Shown here in pieces: positions 1 through 7,143 of a DNA stretch of 64,000 bases. The notes under the pieces were generated by a model, which worked only from the letters and a program-made list of their open reading frames with translations, did no database searches and was not told the origin of the DNA. The position numbers and the translations under genes are program-made. The stretch spans positions 945,869 through 1,009,868 of the forward strand of contig NZ_JBCFBO010000001.1 in the NCBI RefSeq assembly GCF_038562635.1, written 5' to 3'. Each line of letters opens with the position of its first letter. Positions within the stretch are counted from its first letter, which is position 1. Origin of the DNA: Methanobacterium sp. Lineage in GTDB: Archaea > Methanobacteriota > Methanobacteria > Methanobacteriales > Methanobacteriaceae.

Positions 1-320
1 ATGGGGGATGCAGTAACAAGAAAATGGCCGCCTAAATTTTCATCAGTTATTTCATGACTGTGCTCATGACAATCCTGCATCATTTTCGCATGAGGACAAT
101 CATGAATTGGAGATTTAATACCGTGAACAACTTCAAAACATTTTAATCCAGAACATGGATCCATAGAGGCATTTAATATCTCCACCATTGGTTTATTTGC
201 CCAAATAACGTTGAATTCAGTATCTAAAATAGTTATAAGATCTGGTGACGAATCTAAAACAGATTTCCATCCTTCAATATTTCCTAAAAAAGATTTAATG
301 AATTTTTCTTTAGGGTTCAT
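1..320 (-). CDS. PAS-domain sensor protein, N-terminal part (runs off window)
   Basis: The reverse strand reads from ATG at 320 to the window edge, giving about 106 residues with no stop, so this is the N-terminal part of a longer gene. It starts MNPKEKFIKSFLGNIEGWKS and contains a PAS-like core (residues 20-50, with the LDSSPDLITILD type of opening). A cysteine/histidine cluster follows (CSGLKCFEVVHG, then HDCPHAK), a variant often seen in PAS domains of methanogen signalling proteins. An AGGA ribosome binding site lies just upstream of the ATG. The output domain (kinase or other) lies outside the window, so its signalling role is inferred only from the PAS fold. Confidence 0.7.
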   Translation of the reverse strand, partial: MNPKEKFIKSFLGNIEGWKSVLDSSPDLITILDTEFNVIWANKPMVEILNASMDPCSGLKCFEVVHGIKSPIHDCPHAKMMQDCHEHSHEITDENLGGHFLVTASP

Positions 321-448
321 GTTATATCCTGTCATTTAAGTTTTGTAGATTACATAAATTAACTGCAAATATTTTTTACCAAAATAAGATTAAAACTAGT
401 ATTTCCAGTAATCAGTAGATAGTTATTAAAATGCATTATTTATCCATT

Positions 449-643
449 TTAACTTTTTCTATGACGCTTTATCCTCCAAGTCAGAGACTTTAAAGGTTTT
501 GCTCCCAAATATTTATTTATAGATTTTTTATCTAAATTAAATCCAAGAAGTATAACTTTTTTGTATTCATTATCTCTATAAAATTTATGTATAATTGGAA
601 TATCTTTCCATAAATAATTTGTGAAATTAAACTGTGTGTAAAT
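449..643 (-). pseudogene. possible gene remnant, unknown family
   Basis: A 64-codon open frame follows an in-frame TGA at 644-646 and ends with TAA at 449-451. It has no ATG or convincing start, but its composition (charged, with LWKDIPIIHKFYRD and a very basic end TWRIKRHRKS) looks protein-like compared with the AT-rich surroundings. I read it as the C-terminal relic of a decayed gene. The family is not recognised. It could also be a chance frame. Confidence 0.25.
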
Positions 644-780
644 TCAGTTATTGATAAAATTAGTATGTATTTAAGAAAACAAATAATTATTAGAGAAAAA
701 ATAATATTTTTCAGCATTATTGCAAAAAAAATAGTATATACTAACTCTAAATTTTCTAAAATCAATTTAAAAAATGAAAA

Positions 781-2184
781 TTAAATTTCTTCATTTAAGA
801 AGGTTCTTAAACTGACAATAACTTTCTCAACTGCTTCAGGAGAAGATCCACCTATTACAGTCCTTGATTTTACATTTTCATATGGATCTAGAGCTTTCCT
901 TATTGACTCATCATTTAGATCTAATGATTTACCCATCACTTCATGGGCAACGTTATCTAAAAAGTTTGAATCAATATCATCAAGAGAAACCTTATTCTCA
1001 AGAGCTTCTGTAACCATTCGACCAACTATTTTATGGGCTGTTCTAAAAGGCATGTTTTTTTCACGAACCAGTATATCTGCTAACTCAGTTGCAGTTGCAA
1101 AATTAGATTTTGCAAGTTCCGCTGCGCGTTCCTTATTAATCTCGACGGTAGTTAACATGCCACGTACCATATCCATCATTTCTTTTGCATTATCAACAGA
1201 GTTCCAAAGATGAGGAGTTATTTCCTGCAAATCTCTATTGTAACTGTAAGGTAACGCCTTTAAAATAGTCAAAATAGTCATCAATTCTCCAGTAAGAATT
1301 GCACTCTTTCCCCTTGCAATTTCTGCAACATCAGGGTTCTTTTTTTGAGGCATTATGGATGATGTGGATGAATATGCGTATGAAATTTCAACAACTCCAA
1401 ATTCAAATGTACTCCACAGTATAAGCTCCTCGCAAATTTTACTCATAGTTGAAGCAAGCATTGAAAGAGAAAAGACGGTTTCTGCTATGAAATCTCTTGA
1501 ACTTACACCATCTATCGAATTTTCCATAATTCTACTAAATCCAAGTAACTCAGTTGTCATTTCCCTATCTATCGGAAAACTGGTAGTAGTCAAGGCTGCA
1601 GAACCAAGAGGGTTCATATCCACTCTTTTATATGCATCCATAAGACGTTCATAGTCCCTTCGCAGTGCATTGGCATACGCAAGCAAGTGGTGTGCAAATG
1701 TGGTAGGTTGAGCATGCTGCAGGTGAGTATAACCCACAAAAATAGTTTTTTTATGCTCACCAGCCATATTCAGAATTTCTTCAATAAATTTCAGTATATT
1801 TAATCCTATTTCTTTAATTTCTTCCTTTAAAACTAATCTAAGATCCGTTGCAACCTGATCATTCCGTGATTTAGCTGTATGCATAAACCCTGCAACTTCC
1901 CCAATTTTAGAAGTTACATAGTTTTCCACAGCCATGTGAATATCTTCTACAGAAGGATCAAGGTCAAGAGCCCCAATTCCTTCGTTTCTAAGTTCATTTA
2001 GAGCTTTTAATATCTTATCTGCAATTTCAGAAGGTATTATTCCCTGTTTTGCAAGCATTGTTGTATGCGCAGTGTTGAGTTTAATATCAGCTTCGAAAAT
2101 TCGTTTGTCAAATTCTAAAGAAGAAGTAAAAGATGCAGCTTCATCGCTCATCTTTCCCTTAAGTCGTCCAGATCTTAAATTCAA
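781..2184 (-). CDS. argH: argininosuccinate lyase
   Basis: This cytosolic enzyme cleaves argininosuccinate to arginine and fumarate, the last step of arginine synthesis. The 467-residue length is normal for the fumarase/aspartase superfamily. Visible signatures are HTAKSRNDQ (about 102-110), GYTHLQHAQP (151-160) and the flexible catalytic loop SSIMPQKKNPD (about 275-285). The start is a TTG at 2184, supported by GGGTGA six bases upstream. The gene is followed by AT-rich sequence and preceded by a cluster of short palindromes, so it appears to be transcribed separately from the ribosomal block upstream. Confidence 0.95.
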   Translation of the reverse strand: MNLRSGRLKGKMSDEAASFTSSLEFDKRIFEADIKLNTAHTTMLAKQGIIPSEIADKILKALNELRNEGIGALDLDPSVEDIHMAVENYVTSKIGEVAGFMHTAKSRNDQVATDLRLVLKEEIKEIGLNILKFIEEILNMAGEHKKTIFVGYTHLQHAQPTTFAHHLLAYANALRRDYERLMDAYKRVDMNPLGSAALTTTSFPIDREMTTELLGFSRIMENSIDGVSSRDFIAETVFSLSMLASTMSKICEELILWSTFEFGVVEISYAYSSTSSIMPQKKNPDVAEIARGKSAILTGELMTILTILKALPYSYNRDLQEITPHLWNSVDNAKEMMDMVRGMLTTVEINKERAAELAKSNFATATELADILVREKNMPFRTAHKIVGRMVTEALENKVSLDDIDSNFLDNVAHEVMGKSLDLNDESIRKALDPYENVKSRTVIGGSSPEAVEKVIVSLRTFLNEEI

Positions 2185-2229
2185 GAAATGTCACCCTGTT
2201 TAATAAATTAAACCCTCGAAAACTGTTAA

Positions 2230-2490
2230 AATTTTCAATTTTGATGCCGTAGGAAATGTAATTTCCTCGGCCCCGAACATTTCATGTTCGAGGGCAGCAA
2301 AAAACCATATGTTTTTTGCATGCTTCGTTTTCGGGGCATGCGAAATCATAGATTTCGCTGTTCAGGAAGCTGTGCTTCCTTCAACGTTAAAAATATAAAT
2401 TTTTAACAGCCTGCAAAATCTATCGAAATTTTCATAAAAATTTCGATGCATCGAAATCAGAGATTTCGAATGTTTTTATTTTGCGGCATG
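2230..2490. repeat. triloop-palindrome cluster 1
   Basis: The gap between argH and the eS27 gene is packed with short inverted repeats whose arms of 7-9 nt flank a 3-4 nt spacer. Examples are AGGAAAT-gta-ATTTCCT, CGAACAT-ttc-ATGTTCG, GCGAAATC-ata-GATTTCGC, AGGAAGC-tgt-GCTTCCT and CGAAATC-aga-GATTTCG. The units are joined by short linkers rich in GCATG and CAGC. They share architecture but not arm sequence with clusters elsewhere in the window. No coding potential is seen. Confidence 0.8.
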
Positions 2491-2533
2491 TAAAAATAAA
2501 CCCATATTTTTGGGTTTTGAGTGTAGTTTAATA

Positions 2534-2689
2534 TTATTCTTTGTTTTTCCACTGTGTGTAACCGCATTTTCCACATGCGTATCTGTCTCCATGGTCTGCC
2601 ATGAAAACACCGTGTGAGCATCTTACACACTCAGGGTTTTTTCTAATGAGTTTGTTATCTTTAACTTCGTAAAGGTCACATTTTTTCAT
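2534..2689 (-). CDS. rps27ae: 30S ribosomal protein eS27 family (S27ae)
   Basis: A 51-residue zinc-ribbon protein of the small ribosomal subunit. It begins MKKCDLYEVKDNKLIRKNPE and carries the paired zinc ligands CVRC (21-24) and CGKC (39-42), with the family-typical HGVFMADHGDRYACGKCGYT core. It lies 3 bases downstream of the eS24 gene on the same strand, the usual archaeal pairing, so the two are co-transcribed. The length matches archaeal S27ae. Confidence 0.93.
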   Translation of the reverse strand: MKKCDLYEVKDNKLIRKNPECVRCSHGVFMADHGDRYACGKCGYTQWKNKE

Positions 2690-2692
2690 TAT

Positions 2693-3001
2693 TTATTCCT
2701 CCTCTGCTTCTTCGCCTTCTTGAGGTTCCTGATTTTTAGCTAAAACATGTTTAGTTTCAATTTTGTTTAAATCTTCTTCAGTGCCGTATATCTTTGCATA
2801 TCCGTCAGCCTTACCTTCTCCAAACTTAGGTAAAACTTTATCAACCACTAAAAGGTTTTTATCTGCATCGAGTAGTGCGACAAGTTTATTTTTAATATCT
2901 AAAGTTTTTGGAGTAGCTTCTCCAGCGTATGTGCAGTCAAAGTGTATTTCAGTTCTGTTTAAAAGTGGATTTTCAATTTTTTCTTTAATTTCGATTTCCA
3001 T
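2693..3001 (-). CDS. rps24e: 30S ribosomal protein eS24
   Basis: A small-subunit ribosomal protein of 102 residues. It begins MEIEIKEKIENPLLNRTEIH and has the conserved segments TYAGEATP and the KIYGTEEDL region near the C terminus, followed by an acidic tail. It is followed directly by S27ae and preceded by the dephospho-CoA kinase gene, an order common in methanogens. An AGG-type ribosome binding site lies just upstream of the ATG. Confidence 0.93.
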   Translation of the reverse strand: MEIEIKEKIENPLLNRTEIHFDCTYAGEATPKTLDIKNKLVALLDADKNLLVVDKVLPKFGEGKADGYAKIYGTEEDLNKIETKHVLAKNQEPQEGEEAEEE

Positions 3002-3029
3002 TATTTAACCTCCAAAAATATATAATTTT

Positions 3030-3170
3030 TTTGGGGTTTCAGAAAATACCGTCAAATCTCTCAAAACCATAGGTTTTCGGCAGCACAAATCTTCAATTTG
3101 CCGTAGCAAAAACGAAGTTCTTTATATTGCCAAACTTACAGTTTTGACGTATTTTCTTCAACCTCCTTTT
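3030..3170. repeat. triloop-palindrome cluster 2, overlaps the end of a coding sequence
   Basis: A nested inverted-repeat block. The outer arms GAAAATAC and GTATTTTC lie about 100 bp apart and enclose smaller units such as AAAACC-ata-GGTTTT and CAAACT-tac-AGTTTTG. The right-hand side, with TTCTTCAACCTCC, runs into the 3' end of the dephospho-CoA kinase gene, so the last residues of that protein (ENTSKL) are encoded by repeat sequence. The same flank TTCTTCAACCTCC recurs in the cluster near 61.5 kb. Confidence 0.7.
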
Positions 3171-3663
3171 TTTCAAAGTGATCCAGCATTTTTTTTGCCA
3201 TATCCCTTATTTTATCAGCTTCAACAACCACAAGACCTTCTCCAGGTTGCCCATATAAAATTACAGCATTTTCAGGGGCCATTAAAACACAGGGAATCAC
3301 AGCTAAATCTTCCTCACCATTTACAACTATTAGAACATTAGATTCTTCAGCGGCGGCAAGATGATTAGCTTTTTTGATGGTTTCCCAGAGTTCATCTGTT
3401 ATTGTCCCTGGAGGGTTATCAACCTTTAAAGTGATTGCATTATACTCAATTTGGTGTTTAGAGATTTCTCTCTCAATTTTATTATCTATAATACCAATTT
3501 TGGGTATTATATCTGCATTTAAAATATTATTTGTGGTAGCATCTCCAATTGAGATTATGAAATGATTTTCAAGAAAATCTCGATCTACCTCGCACAAATC
3601 AGGGTAAAGTTTACCAAATGGTTTTTTAAAAATTCCCCTACTTTCTTCTTTAAGTACTAACAC
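3136..3663 (-). CDS. GTP-dependent dephospho-CoA kinase (DUF359)
   Basis: Archaeal enzyme catalysing the last step of coenzyme A synthesis with GTP. It belongs to the DUF359 family, unrelated to bacterial CoaE. The 175-residue product shows the family segments GIFKKPFGKLYP near the N terminus, SIGDATTNNIL, the acidic GEEDLAVIPCV motif and the YGQPGEGLVVV motif. It sits between spt4 and the eS24 gene, the conserved archaeal location. The C-terminal residues after KKEVEE are encoded by an intergenic-type palindromic repeat, so the tail is probably lineage-specific. Function is assigned from the family, not from activity. Confidence 0.88.
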   Translation of the reverse strand: MLVLKEESRGIFKKPFGKLYPDLCEVDRDFLENHFIISIGDATTNNILNADIIPKIGIIDNKIEREISKHQIEYNAITLKVDNPPGTITDELWETIKKANHLAAAEESNVLIVVNGEEDLAVIPCVLMAPENAVILYGQPGEGLVVVEADKIRDMAKKMLDHFEKKEVEENTSKL

Positions 3664-3688
3664 ATTTTAACCTGAATCTTTTATAAAA

Positions 3689-3871
3689 CTATCTGACTCT
3701 TAAGGCATATTCACCAGGAAGATTTATGCTGAGTTCCTTTGCAATACCTGAATTTTCTGGATCAAGTACTATCAGAAAACCGCTCCAGTTTTTTGAAGAT
3801 GGTATATTGCATATAGCACATCTTTCCTCTTCCATCAGCCTATGACATCTTGTACAAGCTTTTGTAACCAT
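3689..3871 (-). CDS. spt4: transcription elongation factor Spt4 (RpoE'')
   Basis: A 60-residue zinc protein that pairs with Spt5 (NusG) to keep RNA polymerase processive. Four cysteines form the zinc site (C6, C9, C18, C21), followed by the SKNWSGFLIVLDPENS core typical of Spt4. The ATG overlaps the stop of rpoE1 by one base (TAATG), indicating translational coupling, and both genes belong to the same operon in most Euryarchaeota. Confidence 0.94.
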   Translation of the reverse strand: MVTKACTRCHRLMEEERCAICNIPSSKNWSGFLIVLDPENSGIAKELSINLPGEYALRVR

Positions 3872-4425
3872 TATTTCTTCTTCCTTTTCTCTTTTTCAAT
3901 CCATTCAGGTCTTCCAAGGCCAGGTTGTCTCATTGTAAGACCGATCTTGGTTTCTTTGGAGGATTTTCCTTTAAGACTTAAAGCTACAATCCTTGCACGG
4001 ACTTTATCTCCTTCTTCAAGAGTCTTTTTGGATTCTTTTCCAAGTAATGCTCCTCTCTTTGAATCGTAATTTATATAGTCATCAGTAACCTGTGATACGT
4101 GTACCAGACCATCCATTGGTCCCATTCTGACAAAGGCTCCGAATTCAGTTATTTCAATAACTTCTCCTTCTACAATTTCCTGTAGCTCTGGCTTGAAAAA
4201 TAGTGCTGTAAAAGTGACATTATAATATGCTGCACCGTCGCCCATTATAACTCGGCCGATACCTATTTCTTCAATCTCTTTTACTGTAACCATTAAACCA
4301 AGCTTTTTGTCAATCATCCCAACATAATTTTCATTTAGAAGTTCAAATGCTATTTCTTCCAGTGGTTCATCAAATAATGTTGGTGGAACTCTTACAGTAT
4401 CCTCAATTTTTGATATTAAATACAA
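3871..4425 (-). CDS. rpoE1: DNA-directed RNA polymerase subunit Rpo7 (E')
   Basis: The stalk subunit of archaeal RNA polymerase, the counterpart of eukaryotic Rpb7, which partners Rpo4 and binds nascent RNA. The 184-residue product has the N-terminal tip domain (about 1-80) and an S1/OB RNA-binding domain (about 82-165) with GEVIEITEFGAFVRMGPMDG. It ends in a lysine-rich tail. It is followed by spt4 with a one-base overlap, and ppa lies about 27 bases upstream on the same strand. Confidence 0.95.
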   Translation of the reverse strand: MYLISKIEDTVRVPPTLFDEPLEEIAFELLNENYVGMIDKKLGLMVTVKEIEEIGIGRVIMGDGAAYYNVTFTALFFKPELQEIVEGEVIEITEFGAFVRMGPMDGLVHVSQVTDDYINYDSKRGALLGKESKKTLEEGDKVRARIVALSLKGKSSKETKIGLTMRQPGLGRPEWIEKEKRKKK

Positions 4426-4452
4426 TTAAACTCCCCTTGTACGGTTATTTAT

Positions 4453-4977
4453 TTAATCCATATTTTTATATAATTCTATAGAATGTTTTACAGCTTCAAA
4501 TGCTTCTTCAGCATGTTCCCATCCTAATACTTCTGTAACTTTTCCTTCAAGAGTTTTATACTCCTTGAAAAAATGTGCAATTTCATCTAAAAGATGACTA
4601 GGAATATCATCGATATCATTAATATCTTTATACCTTGGATCATTAACAGGTACTCCTAATATTTTATCATCTTTATCATCACCATCGATCATCCTCATGA
4701 CTCCAATGGGTCGTGTTTCAATTACACATCCTGGAAAAGTTGGCTGATCCATAAGTACCATAACATCCATTGGATCACCATCATCGTAAAGTGTTTTTGG
4801 AATTATTCCGTACTCTGCAGGGTAATGAAATGGAGAGTATAAAACTCTATCCAGTGCAAAGGCTTCCATATCTTTATCATATTCGTATTTATTTCTTGAT
4901 CCCTTTGGTATTTCAATTACAGCATATATTACTTCTGGAACTGATGGTCCTGGTTCTAAATCCTTCCAAAGATTCAT
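4453..4977 (-). CDS. ppa: inorganic pyrophosphatase, family I
   Basis: Soluble enzyme that hydrolyses pyrophosphate and pulls biosynthetic reactions forward. The 174-residue product has the family I signature DDGDPMDVMVL (about 65-75) with the metal-binding aspartates, plus the substrate-binding GSRNKYEYD segment (26-34). GGAGGAT lies upstream of the ATG. An AT-rich stretch at 5030-5045 (TATATTAAA on the minus strand) may be the promoter for this gene and the downstream rpoE1 group. Confidence 0.94.
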   Translation of the reverse strand: MNLWKDLEPGPSVPEVIYAVIEIPKGSRNKYEYDKDMEAFALDRVLYSPFHYPAEYGIIPKTLYDDGDPMDVMVLMDQPTFPGCVIETRPIGVMRMIDGDDKDDKILGVPVNDPRYKDINDIDDIPSHLLDEIAHFFKEYKTLEGKVTEVLGWEHAEEAFEAVKHSIELYKNMD

Positions 4978-5055
4978 ATATTAATCCTCCAAACATTTTC
5001 CAAAAAAATTATTATTATAAATGAGTTTAAACATTTTAATATAAAAATATTTAAT

Positions 5056-5462
5056 TTATAAACCTAAATATCCTTCAACTGCCAGATATTTCTTCTGACG
5101 TAGATATACAACAGTCAATTCTTTATTTCGTGCCCTTTTCTGAAGTCCACGATCATTTGTACACAACACTTTGGATATTCGAAGTAACGCGTCGTCAACT
5201 CGTTCTTTATATTTTAAATCAACATCAATTACATTGATATTAGATGACTCTATTAGTTTAAGGGCAACTGATGCTGCAATTCTGTCTTTTCCCTTTGATC
5301 TCTTCTTTATAGTTTCAAGTTCGCGGGTAACAAATGACGGAACCATAAATGTGTAATTTGGTAGAATTCGCTCAAGTTCTGCTAAAATATCAACATGAAA
5401 TTGAGCGGGTATCATAAAAAATTTGCGTCGAGTACTGCCTCACGTTTATTTGATGATACCAT
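5056..5462 (-). CDS. PIN-domain nuclease-like protein (Fcf1/rRNA-processing type) with an apparent frameshift
   Basis: A small archaeal PIN-domain protein related to the rRNA-processing nuclease Fcf1. The longest uninterrupted frame starts only at 5415 (MIPAQFHVDILAELERIL, 119 aa) and lacks the first beta strand with its catalytic aspartate. The missing part is present in another frame: an ATG at 5462, inside the 3' end of the aIF2-gamma gene, reads MVSSNKREAVLDANF before hitting a stop. One extra T in the 6-base run at 5416-5421 would join the two into a normal 135-residue protein with the LDAN motif. Further acidic residues are visible (TRELE, CTNDRGLQKRA). Either the gene is broken, the sequence has a homopolymer error, or it is recoded. 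Confidence 0.75.
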
Positions 5463-6672
5463 ATCCAATTAACCTCCATCTTGCACCAACACGTCGGCTT
5501 AAAGCGACTCTCTGGCCAGATTCTGCACAAACAGGTAATTTAAGTTTTACATCCACTTCGTTTTTTCTGGCACTTGTTACGACACCAATTGTTGTTGTTG
5601 TTCCAATGTTAATCATGAGTGGTTCTGAAGATTTTATAGGTTCCACTACTCTTTCTTCTTTTGTACCTACTACCCTTTCAAGAAGATGAGTTGCCATTGC
5701 GAAATCATGCAGTATTGGTGGAAGTGTCTCTGGTTCTCCTGCAACTGATCCAGATAAAGAATCTGCTTTAGTTAATGCTGGATCTAGTTTAGTACCAACA
5801 GCTATAAGGCCCCCGGGCCCTACTTCGTCTACAGCTTTACCTGCTGCAACTAAACCTGTGATTTCAGAGTGTAAGCTCATCCATGAGGTTTTTCCTTTCT
5901 TTTTAACCTGAATCCCTGGCTTAATTTCCAGTTTATCCCCTACTTTAAGTTTTCCTTGAGCTAAGGAACCGCCTATAACTCCACCATCTATTTTTGCAGG
6001 AATACAACCAGGTTTGTTGATATCAAAAGATCTTGCAACATACATTTTGGCGGGTTTATCGAGTAATCTTTCAGGAGTTTGAATTCTTTCCTGAATAGTT
6101 TCAATTAAAATATCTACATTGGCGCCCTGTTGAGCTGATATAGGTATTATAGGTGCATCTTCTGCACAGGTACCCTTTACAAATTCCTTTATTTCATCAT
6201 AACTTTCTATAGCTCTTTCTTTAGAGACTATATCAATTTTATTTTGGACTACTATGACGTCTTTGACCCCTATAACATCTAAAGCCATAAGGTGTTCTTT
6301 TGTTTGCGGTTGAGGACATGGTTCGTTGGCAGCTATTACTAACACTGCTCCATCCATTATCGCTGCACCAGATAACATTGTTGCCATGAGTGTTTCGTGT
6401 CCAGGAGAATCTACAAATGACACTTTCCTCAATACTTCAGTTTCTTTACCACAATGTTCACATACAAGGGCTGTGGTATAACATTGAGGTTCTGGACAGT
6501 CGGTACACTGTCTAAAGGTTATGTCAGCATAACCTAATCTTATTGAAATTCCTCTTTTTGTTTCTTCACTGTGAGTATCGGTCCATATACCTGATAAGGC
6601 CTTTGTAAGTGTAGTTTTACCGTGGTCAACGTGTCCTACGAGCCCTATATTTACTTCAGATTGTACTTTCAC
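5446..6672 (-). CDS. eif2g: translation initiation factor aIF2 subunit gamma
   Basis: The GTP-binding core of the archaeal initiator-tRNA carrier aIF2. The 408-residue product shows G1 GHVDHGKT (13-20), a zinc knuckle (C56, C59, C64, C71/C74), G3 DSPGH (about 88-92) and G4 VQNKID, followed by two beta-barrel domains. It lies between the eS6 gene and the PIN-domain gene, which begins inside its last codons. Length and domain order are standard. Confidence 0.96.
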   Translation of the reverse strand: MKVQSEVNIGLVGHVDHGKTTLTKALSGIWTDTHSEETKRGISIRLGYADITFRQCTDCPEPQCYTTALVCEHCGKETEVLRKVSFVDSPGHETLMATMLSGAAIMDGAVLVIAANEPCPQPQTKEHLMALDVIGVKDVIVVQNKIDIVSKERAIESYDEIKEFVKGTCAEDAPIIPISAQQGANVDILIETIQERIQTPERLLDKPAKMYVARSFDINKPGCIPAKIDGGVIGGSLAQGKLKVGDKLEIKPGIQVKKKGKTSWMSLHSEITGLVAAGKAVDEVGPGGLIAVGTKLDPALTKADSLSGSVAGEPETLPPILHDFAMATHLLERVVGTKEERVVEPIKSSEPLMINIGTTTTIGVVTSARKNEVDVKLKLPVCAESGQRVALSRRVGARWRLIGYGIIK

Positions 6673-6706
6673 AATTACACCTAAATCCTATCTTTCAAGA
6701 TTAATC

Positions 6707-7090
6707 TTATTCAGCTTCTTCAGCGCCTAAAAGTTCATCTATACTTTTACTGCCTTTTTCTGTGACAATTGTATTAATTTGAACTATATTATCAGATATT
6801 GTGTTTCCACGGAGCGTTTTTCTTCTTCTCTGTCCAGCTCTTTTTGGTTCAAATCCAAGGCCGCCTGATAAGAGACTTCTTATTTTTCTCTGTCCGTCAA
6901 CATCTTTTCTCATAGGGAAGCCATTTTTATCGCTTCCACCGGTTATTTTAAGTTTGTAACCATCTAAACCGACTAAAGAAGCATCTATTTCTTCGCCAAT
7001 TTTTAAGCCGTTTAATTTTTTTGATTGTGCTGCATCAACTTCTACTTGATGACTCTTTGCGCCTTCTGAAATGACTAATTTAAATGCCAA
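6707..7090 (-). CDS. rps6e: 30S ribosomal protein eS6
   Basis: Small-subunit ribosomal protein of 127 residues with the conserved block GGSDKNGFPMRKDV and the basic RAGQRRRKTLRGNTIS segment. I place the start at a TTG at 7090 (reading LAFKLVISEG), because a strong GGAGGAGAT (7095-7103) lies immediately upstream. An upstream TTG at 7105 would overlap that ribosome binding site and add five residues not usual for the family. The gene is the first of an eS6-aIF2gamma-PIN cluster, downstream of infB. Confidence 0.94.
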   Translation of the reverse strand: MAFKLVISEGAKSHQVEVDAAQSKKLNGLKIGEEIDASLVGLDGYKLKITGGSDKNGFPMRKDVDGQRKIRSLLSGGLGFEPKRAGQRRRKTLRGNTISDNIVQINTIVTEKGSKSIDELLGAEEAE

Positions 7091-7143
7091 ATTAATCTCC
7101 TCCAATTTTTAATTCTATTAGTCCACTACGAATATTTAAAGTA

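Noticed and set aside
532..765. 77-codon minus-strand open frame rich in Ile/Leu/Phe
   Set aside because: AT-rich sequence gives hydrophobic codons by chance. It has no ribosome binding site and no recognisable family, and the overlapping frame at 449-643 looks more protein-like.
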